From assembly GCF_013343215.1 (NCBI RefSeq), contig NZ_CP039143.1:2902073-2966072 (forward strand): 64,000 bases of DNA. Reading direction: 5' to 3'. Source of the DNA: Acinetobacter sp. 10FS3-1 (lineage in GTDB: Bacteria > Pseudomonadota > Gammaproteobacteria > Pseudomonadales > Moraxellaceae). The position numbers were made by a program, and so were the translations under genes. The notes below the pieces were generated by a model. That model did no database searches, had not been told where the DNA came from, and saw only the letters and a list, made by a program, of their open reading frames with translations. Shown here piece by piece: positions 1-8,601 of the stretch; the first letter of the stretch is position 1; each line of letters starts with the position of its first letter.

Positions 1-1
1 C

Positions 2-406
2 AGTATTGCAGCAGACAAACCGGATGCCTTGGCCTGCCTGACCATGATCAGTGCTGTATTTCAGCTGCTTTCGGAGGTCTTGTATAAACGTTACCGTGAA
101 GAAAAGCGTTTTGTCCTGCAAACCCGTAGTGCCATTTCATCAACTGTGGAGGAAATGCAGTTGAATTCGGTACAGGCAGCCGAACGTCTGGTCCAGCAAC
201 TGATGGCCAAAGAAAGCGCCCTGCATGTTCCAAATAGCTTACTGAAAAATATCTCGGATCATTTTGAGCTGGTCAGCATGCCTAATCCAACCAATGTACT
301 GACCCGTCATGCTTTTGTAGTCAATGGCATGGATGCTGAAACAGCCGAGCTGGCCCAAACGTTTAGGACTGAAATTCTAAAATCCAAGCAGTCCAAAGCA
401 TCATAA
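2..406 (+). CDS. C-terminal part of an unrecognised protein (cut by window edge)
   Basis: The reading frame is open from the first bases of the window, so the true start lies to the left. I do not recognise the family. The visible ~135 residues look helical and soluble, with alternating charged and hydrophobic residues. There is no signal peptide, membrane segment or Cys/His cluster. It ends in a lysine/serine-rich tail and is followed by an intrinsic terminator, so it is the last gene of its unit. The internal TTG and ATG codons near position 30 are unlikely starts because the frame continues upstream without a stop. Confident that it is coding; function unknown. Confidence 0.6.
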   Translation, partial: SIAADKPDALACLTMISAVFQLLSEVLYKRYREEKRFVLQTRSAISSTVEEMQLNSVQAAERLVQQLMAKESALHVPNSLLKNISDHFELVSMPNPTNVLTRHAFVVNGMDAETAELAQTFRTEILKSKQSKAS

Positions 407-426
407 TAGCAAGTAAAACACTTCCT

Positions 427-463
427 AAAAAAGCCATATAGCGTTGTATATACGGCTTTTTTA
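427..463 (+). terminator. Rho-independent terminator
   Basis: An imperfect hairpin with AAAAAGCC and GGCTTTTT arms is followed by a T run, just after the stop of the partial first gene. The A run on the left lets it also work for the convergent transporter gene. Confidence 0.7.
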
Positions 464-516
464 ATGGGAAGAAATACTTATCAGAAACTCAAGTTTCTTG
501 AAAGGATGATGTTCAT

Positions 517-1473
517 CTAGTCCAGCTTATGGGTGGTTGTTTCAGCCTGTCTTGACGCCCAGTAAGTCGCCAGAGCCGGTCCAGAAATATTGTGCCATAA
601 ACTGAAAATAGCACTCGGTACAGCAGTGACCGGAGACGCTGCAAAATGAGTAGCAGCCAAAGCCACGCCCAGCCCGGAATTTTGCATACCCACTTCAACG
701 GCAACGGCACGACAGTCTATTTCTGCCAGCTTAAACAGGCGGCTGGCCCAATAACCCAGTAAATAGCCCAGTCCGTTATGTAAGGCCACAATTCCTAAAA
801 TCATCAAGCCGGATTCCAAAATCTGGGTTTTACTGCCGGCAATAATTGCAGCCACAATCGCCACAATCGCCAGTACTGAAACCAGTGGCATAACCTGAAT
901 ATAGGCTTCGACCCTGGTCTTTAACACTGCCCGAACCATCAAGCCCAAGAAAATTGGAAATAACACCACCTGCAAAATTGAGATCAGCATCGACCAGGCA
1001 TTGATCTCAATCCATTGACTTGCCAGCAGATAAAACATGATCGGTGTCAGAATTGGTGCCAATAAGGTTGAAACTGAGGTACAAGCCACCGACAGCGCCG
1101 TGTTGCCTCGGGCCATATAGGTAATGACATTCGAGGCCGTTCCTCCCGGACAGCAGCCGACCAGAATCACACCGACTGCAATTTCAGCAGGAAGCCGGAA
1201 CAACTGACAGAGTAAAAAAGCCAGCCCGGGCATTACCAGAAACTGGGCCACAACGCCAATCGCGACAGCCTTCGGACTCTGCAAGACGCTTTTAAAATCG
1301 CCCAAGGTCATGGTCATGCCCATACCAAACATGATCAGCCCCAACATCCACGGAATATAGGCACGTAACCAGACAAAGAGATCCGGCAGCATCAAGGCAA
1401 TCGCTGAAAACAGGATGACCCACAAAGCAAAGGTTTTTTGGACAAACTGGCTAAATTGGAGCAGTGCTGACAT
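517..1473 (-). CDS. Bile acid:sodium symporter (BASS) family transporter
   Basis: Inner-membrane protein of 318 residues with about nine to ten hydrophobic segments and almost no soluble domain. The glycine-rich stretch VGCCPGGTASNVITYMARGN near residues 125-145 is the crossover motif of the BASS fold. The C-terminal segment AVEVGMQNSGLGVALA matches the second conserved signature. Bacterial relatives move pantoate, keto acids or other organic anions with sodium; the sequence does not reveal the substrate. The gene stands alone, about 100 bp after the nicotinamidase gene on the same strand. The ATG is the first in frame and gives the usual family length. Confidence 0.9.
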   Translation of the reverse strand: MSALLQFSQFVQKTFALWVILFSAIALMLPDLFVWLRAYIPWMLGLIMFGMGMTMTLGDFKSVLQSPKAVAIGVVAQFLVMPGLAFLLCQLFRLPAEIAVGVILVGCCPGGTASNVITYMARGNTALSVACTSVSTLLAPILTPIMFYLLASQWIEINAWSMLISILQVVLFPIFLGLMVRAVLKTRVEAYIQVMPLVSVLAIVAIVAAIIAGSKTQILESGLMILGIVALHNGLGYLLGYWASRLFKLAEIDCRAVAVEVGMQNSGLGVALAATHFAASPVTAVPSAIFSLWHNISGPALATYWASRQAETTTHKLD

Positions 1474-1573
1474 GGGCTAATCCCATCAATAACAAAGAGA
1501 AAAGGTATCGCTTGATACCTCGACATTACAGGCAGTCTATACAGATTTCTGAGCTACTTCTATACAGCCAAAA

Positions 1574-2200
1574 TCAGGCTGCATCCAGTATATCTTTTAG
1601 ATAAATCCGTTTAACGCCCTGTGCCAGCATGTCCTGCCAGGCATGTTGCAAGGAACCGTTCAGATCAATACCCTTGGTGGCATCAGCAATCACATAGGCA
1701 TTAAACCCCAGCTTGCGGGCATCCATCGCGGTCCAGGCCACACAAAAATCTGTCGCAATCCCGACGATAAAAACCGTATTAATATGACGTTCGCGCAAAT
1801 AACCCGCCAGACCTGTAGTGGTTTTTTGATCTGCTTCTAAAAAGGCAGAATAGCTGTCGATCTGGCGATGAAATCCTTTGCGGATAATCAGTTGGGCCTG
1901 AGGCAGATGTAAATCCGGATGCAGCTCCGCATCTGGAGTACCCTGCACACAATGGCTTGGCCACAACACCTGAGGACCATAGTCCAGCTGAATGGTCTGA
2001 TAAACCGCTTTACCAAAATGATTGCTTGCAAAAGAAATATGATCTGCCGGGTGCCAGTCTTGGGTCAGGACAATATTGTCAAAATACTGTCCCAATCGAT
2101 TGATATTTGGAATAATCTGATCTGCATGTGCAACCGCCAGATTGCCTCCCGGTGTAAATCCTCGCTGTACATCCACCACGATTAAAGCTGCATTGTGCAT
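1574..2200 (-). CDS. pncA: Nicotinamidase (isochorismatase family)
   Basis: Cytosolic hydrolase of 208 residues that converts nicotinamide to nicotinate in NAD salvage. The catalytic triad of the family is visible: D10 in VVDVQ, K108 and C153 in ATDFCVAWTAMDA. The metal site is D48, H50 and H54 in DWHPADH. Length is normal for PncA. nadC, a de novo NAD gene, lies about 12 kb away and is not linked. Some isochorismatase relatives act on other amides, but the intact metal motif and triad favour PncA. Confidence 0.93.
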   Translation of the reverse strand: MHNAALIVVDVQRGFTPGGNLAVAHADQIIPNINRLGQYFDNIVLTQDWHPADHISFASNHFGKAVYQTIQLDYGPQVLWPSHCVQGTPDAELHPDLHLPQAQLIIRKGFHRQIDSYSAFLEADQKTTTGLAGYLRERHINTVFIVGIATDFCVAWTAMDARKLGFNAYVIADATKGIDLNGSLQHAWQDMLAQGVKRIYLKDILDAA

Positions 2201-2369
2201 TATTTTTATTCCTTAAAAACTGAATTTGCACCCCAGCATAGCCTAAAACGAAAGAAATTTTTTACTCTCTTTACTAAAATAGAATAACGGCCGATGCTGA
2301 AAAAACTGCTGCTGGCAATGATTTAAATATGTAATCAATCCCTGTGTTTTATCCAGTCAAAATGAACAT

Positions 2370-2396
2370 AAAAAAGCCTGCATGTGCAGGTTTTTC
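2370..2396 (-). terminator. Rho-independent terminator after the MFS gene
   Basis: Complementary CCTGCA/TGCAGG arms are flanked by A and T runs. On the minus strand the T run follows the stem, 10-15 bases past the transporter stop codon. Confidence 0.7.
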
Positions 2397-2408
2397 AATA
2401 GCGGCTGA

Positions 2409-3614
2409 TCAAACTTTAGTGCGGTTGACCAGAATCAGCATACATACTGCCGAGATCAGAATACATGGAATCGCTGCCGAGATGACCCCTGCGGCACCAA
2501 AACCTGCTACCAGAAGCTGACCTGCAATCGCAGGCCCAAGCATTGCGCCAACCCGGCCTACAGCAGAAGCGCCCCCTACCCCTGTACCACGCACTTCAGT
2601 TGGATACACAATACTCCCGAAAGCATACAGTACACCCTGACAACCAATAACGAAGGCACCGGCCAAGGCTGCTGCTATATACATCTGGTTCAGTGAGCTG
2701 GCACCATTCAATGCCAGCAAACCTGCCAAAATGCCACCATACATCAATACAATCACATAGGCTTTCTTCCAGCGATCCGTCAACATACCCAGAATGATGG
2801 TACCAATGGTCGCAGTTACCATGAAATAGAACTGGGCTGTTGAACCATTCTTACGAGTAAAGCCCAGTTCCATAAACAGTGATGGCAACCAGCTCAGCAT
2901 GATATACACCACCATCAGGGTAAAGAAGTAACTCACCCAGATACATACAGTACGAAACAGGTTATCCGAGTTAAACAGGTCCTTGAAGGAGCCTTGTGAT
3001 GCTGTCGCAAGCTCTGTAGCCGTTTTGTGCTGCGCTTTTAAATATTCCTTCGACTCCGGCAGAAACCCCATCATGAGTGGAATTGCAATAATCGGTAATA
3101 AACCACCCAGATAGAATACGTTTTTCCAGTTCGCCCCAAATTCAGTTGCAGCCACTAAAGATAAAATGGCAGCACCAACCGGCATACCGCAGTACATCAA
3201 TCCCACCGCACGCCCACGATTTTGTGGCGATACAGCTTCAGATGCCAGAGTAATCAGAATCGGCATGGCTCCACCCAGACCAGCGCCTGCCAGAAAACGT
3301 ACGGCCAGCAAGCTATGAAAACTGTTGACCCATACGGTACATAAGGTAAAGAGAGCAAATATTGCTGTCGACCAGATCAGGACTTTCTTACGGCCAATAC
3401 GATCTGCAAACCGACCGCCGACCAGTGCACCCGGCAATAAGCCTAGAATCCCTGCACTAAAAAACACCCCCAATTGTGAACTATCAAGACCAAAATGCTC
3501 ACGTATACCCGCTGCAGCAATCCCTGCTGCCTGAATATCTAAGCCTTCAATCACGGCAATCAGAAAACAGATCGCGACCGTGACGATGGCATGCTTATTG
3601 TCTGATTTTTCCAT
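2409..3614 (-). CDS. MFS transporter, aromatic acid:H+ symporter type (MhpT-like)
   Basis: Twelve-helix major facilitator protein of 401 residues. The first loop carries GGRFADRIGRKKVL near residues 66-80, the MFS signature DRxGRK, and the first helix has the acidic EGLDIQAAGIA that is typical of the AAHS subfamily. The closest remembered relatives are MhpT-type 3-hydroxyphenylpropionate carriers and benzoate/4-hydroxybenzoate permeases. No catabolic gene lies beside it, so the substrate is open. About 740 bp of AT-rich DNA precedes it, and a terminator follows. Well supported as an AAHS transporter, less so for a specific substrate. Confidence 0.87.
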   Translation of the reverse strand: MEKSDNKHAIVTVAICFLIAVIEGLDIQAAGIAAAGIREHFGLDSSQLGVFFSAGILGLLPGALVGGRFADRIGRKKVLIWSTAIFALFTLCTVWVNSFHSLLAVRFLAGAGLGGAMPILITLASEAVSPQNRGRAVGLMYCGMPVGAAILSLVAATEFGANWKNVFYLGGLLPIIAIPLMMGFLPESKEYLKAQHKTATELATASQGSFKDLFNSDNLFRTVCIWVSYFFTLMVVYIMLSWLPSLFMELGFTRKNGSTAQFYFMVTATIGTIILGMLTDRWKKAYVIVLMYGGILAGLLALNGASSLNQMYIAAALAGAFVIGCQGVLYAFGSIVYPTEVRGTGVGGASAVGRVGAMLGPAIAGQLLVAGFGAAGVISAAIPCILISAVCMLILVNRTKV

Positions 3615-4357
3615 TGGAATATCCTTGTTTAATCAGCGTTCAAAAAGAGAACCCATCATCTATGAGTGGCCAATTAGAATTAACTATCAAAAAGTTGAAC
3701 GCTTTGGTTGGATTTCCGAACAGGAGAAATTTTGATGACTTTCGCATTGCTTGCAATAAAGTCTTAAAAACGATTAATTAAAGTTATATAAAATTCAGTT
3801 TCTTATCTATAAGACTTATAAATCAGCCCTAAGATTTAACCAGTTAGAAAAATAAATGATTTAAATTTAATACTTTAAACAGCTTAATCAGACGTTATTT
3901 TTATTTAACAGGCTCATTTTCCGCTCTATTTCTATATTTTTCACATCTCAATTCATCGAATATAAATATTAGTTCATATCCAAGTACAATTTTCTATTAA
4001 AAAAAACTTAAAAAATCAGAAGGTTGAATATTTTTATAGCAGTATTTTAGTCGCAGGGTTATAAAATAAATCGGTCAGAAAAAGCTTTATAGCAAGTTTT
4101 ATTTACCTTCTATCTAGCTTGAATGGGCAGTCAAACACCTCTTCTCAGCTCTTGATTGTTTTACATAGGCTTTGTATAAAGAATCAGTGGCTTTGACTAA
4201 AGCATATTGTTCTTATGCGTTTGATCAGTCATAATTTGCATAAGCAATATTCAATTCAGCCCAGATTAATTGAATTTGTTCTCAATCAGAATACAAACCC
4301 ATCCAAATTTATGTTTTCTCATTCTCTTCGGATGGACAAATAGGATAGTTTTTCAAA
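3615..4357. other. AT-rich intergenic region between divergent genes
   Basis: No open frame with a credible start and no RNA structure is visible over ~740 bp. It should hold the promoter of the MFS gene to the left and of dapA to the right; two dapA promoter candidates are listed separately. Confidence 0.6.
4152..4180 (+). promoter_or_regulatory. Candidate sigma-70 promoter for dapA-bamC
   Basis: TTGATT at 4152-4157 and TATAAA at 4175-4180 are separated by 17 bp. Transcription would start near 4187 and give a ~170-base leader. A second candidate, TTGAAT at 4270-4275 and TACAAA at 4292-4297 with a 16-bp spacer, lies closer to the gene. Confidence 0.5.
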
Positions 4358-5257
4358 ATGACTCAGCAAGCACAGACCACTCAGGGTTCCATTGTCGCAA
4401 TCGTCACCCCAATGTTTGAAGATGGCAGCGTAGATTGGAAGAGCCTCGAGAAGCTGGTTGAGTGGCATATTGCAGAGGGTACAAATGGAATTGTCGCCGT
4501 AGGTACTACCGGTGAAGCCTCTACGCTCAGCATGAGTGAACATACGCAGGTGATCAAAGAAATCATCCGTGTGGCAAAAAAACGTATTCCTGTGATTGCG
4601 GGTACGGGGGCAAACTCGACCCATGAAGCCATTCAATTAACCCGTGAAGCCAAAGAACTGGGGGCTGATGCTGCCCTGTTGGTGACACCTTATTATAATA
4701 AACCGACCCAGGAAGGCTTATACCAGCACTATAAGGCGATTGCTGAGGCAGTTGATCTTCCACAGATTCTTTATAATGTGCCGGGCCGTACAGGCGTAGA
4801 CATGGCCAATGAAACAGTGATTCGTCTGGCAGATATTCCGCAAATTGTGGGCATCAAGGACGCAACCGGTGATGTTGCGCGTGGTGCAGCCCTGCTTGAG
4901 GGCCTGACTGGCAAGAACATGACCGTCTATTCAGGCGATGATGCAACGGCTTATCAGCTGATGGGTCATGGGGCTAAAGGTAATATTTCGGTGACTGCCA
5001 ATGTGGCACCCAAAGCCATGAGTGAAGTCTGCGCGGCTGCACTTCAAGGCGATATGGCACGTGCTGAAGAGCTGAATTCGCAGATTGCAAATTTACACAA
5101 TATTTTATTTTGCGAATCGAACCCGATTCCTGTGAAATGGGCACTTCACGATATGGGCTTAATCGGTACAGGTATTCGCCTGCCATTAACCCCTCTTGCA
5201 GAACAATATCGCGCTCCGCTTCATGAAGCACTGGTTGTAGCGGGCGTCATTCAATAA
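4358..5257 (+). CDS. dapA: 4-hydroxy-tetrahydrodipicolinate synthase
   Basis: Condenses pyruvate with aspartate semialdehyde, the first committed step to lysine and meso-diaminopimelate for peptidoglycan. The 299-residue product is a complete class I aldolase TIM barrel. TTGE is at residues 50-53, the proton-relay tyrosine is Y139 in LYNVPGRTG, R144 is the substrate-binding arginine, and the Schiff-base lysine is K167 in VGIKDATGD. The gene is followed after 12 bp by a lipoprotein gene and then purC, the same neighbours as in enterobacteria though in a different order. No truncation. Confidence 0.97.
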   Translation: MTQQAQTTQGSIVAIVTPMFEDGSVDWKSLEKLVEWHIAEGTNGIVAVGTTGEASTLSMSEHTQVIKEIIRVAKKRIPVIAGTGANSTHEAIQLTREAKELGADAALLVTPYYNKPTQEGLYQHYKAIAEAVDLPQILYNVPGRTGVDMANETVIRLADIPQIVGIKDATGDVARGAALLEGLTGKNMTVYSGDDATAYQLMGHGAKGNISVTANVAPKAMSEVCAAALQGDMARAEELNSQIANLHNILFCESNPIPVKWALHDMGLIGTGIRLPLTPLAEQYRAPLHEALVVAGVIQ

Positions 5258-5269
5258 AAGAGCACAATT

Positions 5270-5875
5270 ATGCATTTACGTTTAGGACTTACCTTCGCAC
5301 TTTCAGTATTGGGTCTGGCAGGTTGTAGTTCACTGGCCTTTAATAATGGCACTTTAGATTATAAAGAAACGACTACTCTCGAACCCTTACAATATCCTGA
5401 AGGTGCCATGGTACGTCCTGCAACGCCATTGTACCCTGCTCCTATTGTAGATCCGCTGGCGATCGAGCATGCGCCCAAGCTGGAAAACCAGCGTGCGAAC
5501 CGTTTTGCCCTACCACGTCCACCTGCTCAGAGTATGGATTCAACCCAAACTGATGTAACTGAGACGGCTCCGATCGGAAAACCACAGCTGGTTGTGGATG
5601 GAAATCAAAATCCACTACTTAAAATCGATGGAAATTCTGCTACAATCTGGCAATACACACTTGCTACCCTCAGCAGCCTTAACTATTCCATCGTTGGCCA
5701 GAACCCAAATCGTCATGAAGTGACGATCAAAGTCGACCAGCAGACCTATGTATTAAGACTATCTCCTGTCGGTTCGAGTCATAACCTCGCTGTGTTCAAT
5801 ACCGATAACAGTTTTGCAGACCGTGAAAAAGCCGCAGAACTGCTCAATCAGATTTACCAAAATTGGCCAGCCTAG
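5270..5875 (+). CDS. bamC: Outer-membrane lipoprotein, BamC/NlpB (DapX)-like
   Basis: Lipoprotein of 201 residues with signal peptide and lipobox LAGC, giving a lipidated cysteine at residue 19. A proline-rich unstructured stretch follows to about residue 110, then one helix-grip-like domain (residues ~115-200, with LLKIDGNSATIWQYTLATL). E. coli BamC is about 340 residues with two such domains, so this is a short one-domain version, as far as I know usual for Moraxellaceae. The BamC call leans on position: directly after dapA and before purC, neighbours bamC also has in enterobacteria. Likely an accessory of the BAM outer-membrane assembly machine. Its stop codon lies inside a terminator hairpin. 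Confidence 0.75.
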   Translation: MHLRLGLTFALSVLGLAGCSSLAFNNGTLDYKETTTLEPLQYPEGAMVRPATPLYPAPIVDPLAIEHAPKLENQRANRFALPRPPAQSMDSTQTDVTETAPIGKPQLVVDGNQNPLLKIDGNSATIWQYTLATLSSLNYSIVGQNPNRHEVTIKVDQQTYVLRLSPVGSSHNLAVFNTDNSFADREKAAELLNQIYQNWPA

Positions 5876-5897
5876 ACAGTTCTAGGCATTTTTTTTT
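5871..5897 (+). terminator. Terminator/attenuator overlapping the bamC stop
   Basis: CCTAGA (5871-5876), a CAGT loop and TCTAGG (5881-5886), then CA and a run of nine T. The TAG stop of bamC is inside the left arm. Only about 15 bases separate the T run from the purC ATG. Confidence 0.75.
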
Positions 5898-5912
5898 GTA
5901 GAAGGTTCCCTC

Positions 5913-6632
5913 ATGTTAAAACAAACCTTGCTCTATACTGGTAAAGCGAAATCTGTCTATACCACGGACAGCTCAGACCACTTGATTTTAGTTTTTCGTG
6001 ACGATGCGTCCGCATTCAATGGCGAAAAAATCGAACAACTAGATCGTAAAGGTAAGGTGAACAACCGTTTTAACGCCTTCATCATGGAAAAACTGGCCGA
6101 AGCGGGTATTGAAACCCATTTCGAAAAACTGTTAACACCGAATGAAGTTCTGGTCAAAAAACTGGACATGATTCCGGTAGAATGCGTCATCCGTAACTAT
6201 GCCGCGGGTTCTTTATGCCGCCGTCTGGGTGTAGAAGAAGGTAAAGAGCTGACTCCACCAACATTTGAATTGTTCTTTAAAGATGATGCGCTGGGCGATC
6301 CAATGGTCAATGAATCGCAAGCGATTGCTTTGGGTTGGGCCAATGCTGAACAATTGGAAAAAATGAAAGAATTGACTTATCAGGTGAATGATGTGCTCAA
6401 AGCATTGTTCGATGCTGGCAATATGATTCTGGTGGATTTCAAGCTTGAATTTGGTGTTTTCCATGACCGTATTGTGTTGGGTGATGAGTTCTCTCCAGAC
6501 GGTTGCCGTCTGTGGGACAAAGACACCAAGAAAAAACTGGATAAAGACCGTTTCCGTCAAGGTCTTGGCGGTGTTGTAGAAGCTTATGAAGAAGTTGCGG
6601 CACGTTTGGGTATCAATCTTGAAGATATCTAA
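5913..6632 (+). CDS. purC: Phosphoribosylaminoimidazole-succinocarboxamide synthase
   Basis: Joins aspartate to CAIR in de novo purine synthesis (SAICAR synthetase). The protein has 239 residues, the normal bacterial length, starts [16 protein letters not shown] (nucleotide-binding strands) and contains the signature [16 protein letters not shown] and the later LVDFKLEFG. The start has AGAAGG just upstream. The bamC terminator sits immediately before it, so transcription must come through that terminator or from a promoter inside bamC. purE and purK, acting one step earlier, are 41 kb away in this window. Confidence 0.97.
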   Translation: MLKQTLLYTGKAKSVYTTDSSDHLILVFRDDASAFNGEKIEQLDRKGKVNNRFNAFIMEKLAEAGIETHFEKLLTPNEVLVKKLDMIPVECVIRNYAAGSLCRRLGVEEGKELTPPTFELFFKDDALGDPMVNESQAIALGWANAEQLEKMKELTYQVNDVLKALFDAGNMILVDFKLEFGVFHDRIVLGDEFSPDGCRLWDKDTKKKLDKDRFRQGLGGVVEAYEEVAARLGINLEDI

Positions 6633-6658
6633 GCCCTAGCTGAAGCTAAGCTTTAAAA

Positions 6659-6684
6659 AACCGGACGATCAGTCCGGTTTTTTT
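6659..6684 (+). terminator. Rho-independent terminator of purC
   Basis: CCGGAC (6661-6666), loop GATCA, GTCCGG (6672-6677), then seven T; A residues upstream extend the stem. Confidence 0.9.
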
Positions 6685-6713
6685 GGATAAGATGATCGGA
6701 AAAAATAATCCTG

Positions 6714-6902
6714 TTGATAAAAATCATTGTTTTTACTTTATATAACGTTTCCATTAAATTTTTTATAGCAAGCTAAACCAGAATTCTCAGAGCGTTCAAT
6801 CGCTTTTTAGCCGACCAGATTTCCCCCTCCCCTCGAGGAGGTTATCTCCCCGAAAAAAACATCCTGTTTTCCGCCCAGTTCACCTCAAACTGGGCTTTTT
6901 TT
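6714..6902 (+). ncRNA. Candidate small RNA between purC and rarA
   Basis: A promoter-like pair (TTGATA at 6714-6719, TTTATA at 6737-6742, 17-bp spacer) follows the purC terminator. About 150 bases later comes a strong intrinsic terminator: GCCCAGTT at 6873-6880, loop CACCTC, AACTGGGC at 6888-6895, seven T. No open frame fills the space. The body has a C-rich segment with a CCTC/GAGG hairpin near 6833-6843 and ATCTCCCC after it. C-rich loops and the CACCTC terminator loop could pair with ribosome binding sites. The terminator points the wrong way to serve rarA, which is convergent and ends at 6905, so a plus-strand transcript is the simplest explanation. Confidence 0.5.
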
Positions 6903-6904
6903 AA

Positions 6905-8176
6905 CTATTGCTGCTGTTCCTGCTGCCAGCGGCGCTGTTGCAAACGTTCCGCTTCCACTTCACGCTTATTACGTGCCGATTCATACAATTTGGTGCCTTT
7001 TAGCTCAGGCGGCAGATAGTCTTGCAGAACAAAATGTTCCGGATAATGATGCGGATAGAGATAATCCACCCCATAACCCTGGGCTTTCATCAGTTTGGTC
7101 GGCGCATTGCGTAAATGTAAAGGCACTGCAAGATTTGCGGTTTTTTCTGCCAGTTCCATAGCTTTGTTAATCGCCAGATAGGTACTGTTACTTTTGGCGC
7201 TGGTCGCCAGATATACCGCACATTGCCCCAAAATAATCCGGCCTTCCGGCATGCCAACAGCCTGTACCGAGCGGAAACATTCACCAGCCAGCAACAAGGC
7301 ATTTGGGTTAGAATTGCCAATATCTTCTGAAGCTGCAATCAGCATACGGCGTGCAATAAAGACCGGGTCTTCCCCGCCTTTGAGCATGCGTGCCATCCAG
7401 TACAATGCAGCATCCGGATCACTACCACGGATCGATTTAATAAAAGCCGAGACCAGATCATAATGCTGCTCACCGGACTTGTCATAACGAGCAATATTCT
7501 GCTGTGCGACTTTGACCACCACTGCATTGGTGATGATATTTTCCTGCTCAGCTTCAAAAGTGCTGGCCACCAGATCAAGCAGGTTCAGTGCCTTGCGTGC
7601 ATCGCCTGCGGCAAACTGGATCAGGGCATCAAATTCTTCAATCTGCAGATAACGTTCTTTCAGGAAACTGTCTTTTTCGATGGCCTGGCCCAGCAGGGTC
7701 TGAATCGCTTCAGGACTAAGTGCATTTAAGGTATAAACCTGACAGCGTGACAGCAAAGCACTGTTGACCTCAAATGAGGGATTCTCGGTGGTCGCACCAA
7801 TCAGGGTAATCTTGCCTTTTTCAACCGCATTTAACAGTGCGTCCTGCTGGGATTTATTGAAACGGTGAATCTCGTCAATAAATACCACCGGTGTAAGCAG
7901 GTCTCCTGTTTCGGCAATCAGCTCCCGTAGTTCTTTGACTCCGGTATTCAGTGCAGACAAGCTAATAAATGGCCGATCAACTGCTTGCGCCAGCAGCAGG
8001 GCAATCGTGGTTTTTCCGACTCCTGGCGGTCCCCAGAAAATAATGGAAGGCAAATGCCCCTGATCAATCATTTGGCGTAAAGGTGCATTTTCCCCCAGCA
8101 GATGTTCCTGTCCGATAATTTCAGTAAGGTCACGTGGCCGTAGGCGTTCGGGAAGCGGAATATGGTGGTCTGACAT
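6905..8176 (-). CDS. rarA: Replication-associated recombination protein A (AAA+ ATPase)
   Basis: Clamp-loader-like ATPase of 423 residues that acts at stalled replication forks (RarA/MgsA; WRNIP1 and Mgs1 in eukaryotes). Walker A is GPPGVGKT at residues 49-56 and Walker B is FIDEIH ending at 104. Sensor 1 GATTENPSF and the arginine finger SALLSRC follow. The C-terminal half has the family helices [19 protein letters not shown] and the [16 protein letters not shown] signature. It ends in a glutamine/arginine-rich tail. It is often next to lolA and serS elsewhere, but here stands alone. Confidence 0.95.
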   Translation of the reverse strand: MSDHHIPLPERLRPRDLTEIIGQEHLLGENAPLRQMIDQGHLPSIIFWGPPGVGKTTIALLLAQAVDRPFISLSALNTGVKELRELIAETGDLLTPVVFIDEIHRFNKSQQDALLNAVEKGKITLIGATTENPSFEVNSALLSRCQVYTLNALSPEAIQTLLGQAIEKDSFLKERYLQIEEFDALIQFAAGDARKALNLLDLVASTFEAEQENIITNAVVVKVAQQNIARYDKSGEQHYDLVSAFIKSIRGSDPDAALYWMARMLKGGEDPVFIARRMLIAASEDIGNSNPNALLLAGECFRSVQAVGMPEGRIILGQCAVYLATSAKSNSTYLAINKAMELAEKTANLAVPLHLRNAPTKLMKAQGYGVDYLYPHHYPEHFVLQDYLPPELKGTKLYESARNKREVEAERLQQRRWQQEQQQ

Positions 8177-8601
8177 CGGATAATAGGCTCAACATAAGAA
8201 CTGATTTCATTCTAACATTCGCAGTTTTGAATCCAACATTCAACGTTAAAACTATAAAAGATTCGTCAGGGTCTGTTGATCTTCCATCAATAGATCGCGC
8301 GCTCTGCTAAAACTGGGGCAAATGAGGCGTGAAATACAGGGAATAACCAGACTGCCCAGTTTCATAACGTAATCTGAGCCAGTATCAGTGCTATAAGCGC
8401 AAATGAAGCAGCATCTTGTTCAAAGCCCAAGAGAAGTAATATATTTTTTAATTTCCAATCCACGCATCTATGGAAAAGCAAGCAAATTAAAGCTAGTAAA
8501 TTATGAATTAATTACATTGTAACTTCCATATTGTTTTATTCTAATTAAAATAATCGGAGCAACCTCGCAGCACACTTTTTAGAGGTTATGGCGGTGAATG
8601 C
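8177..8601. other. Intergenic region, rarA to the GGDEF-EAL gene
   Basis: About 425 bp with no credible gene. The right 150 bp is AT-rich and should hold the promoter of the PAS-GGDEF-EAL gene. I could not pick a confident -35/-10 pair. Confidence 0.5.

Noticed and set aside
8260..8300. AGGGTCTGTTGATC-like string as an insertion-sequence end
   Set aside because: No matching inverted end, target duplication or transposase nearby.
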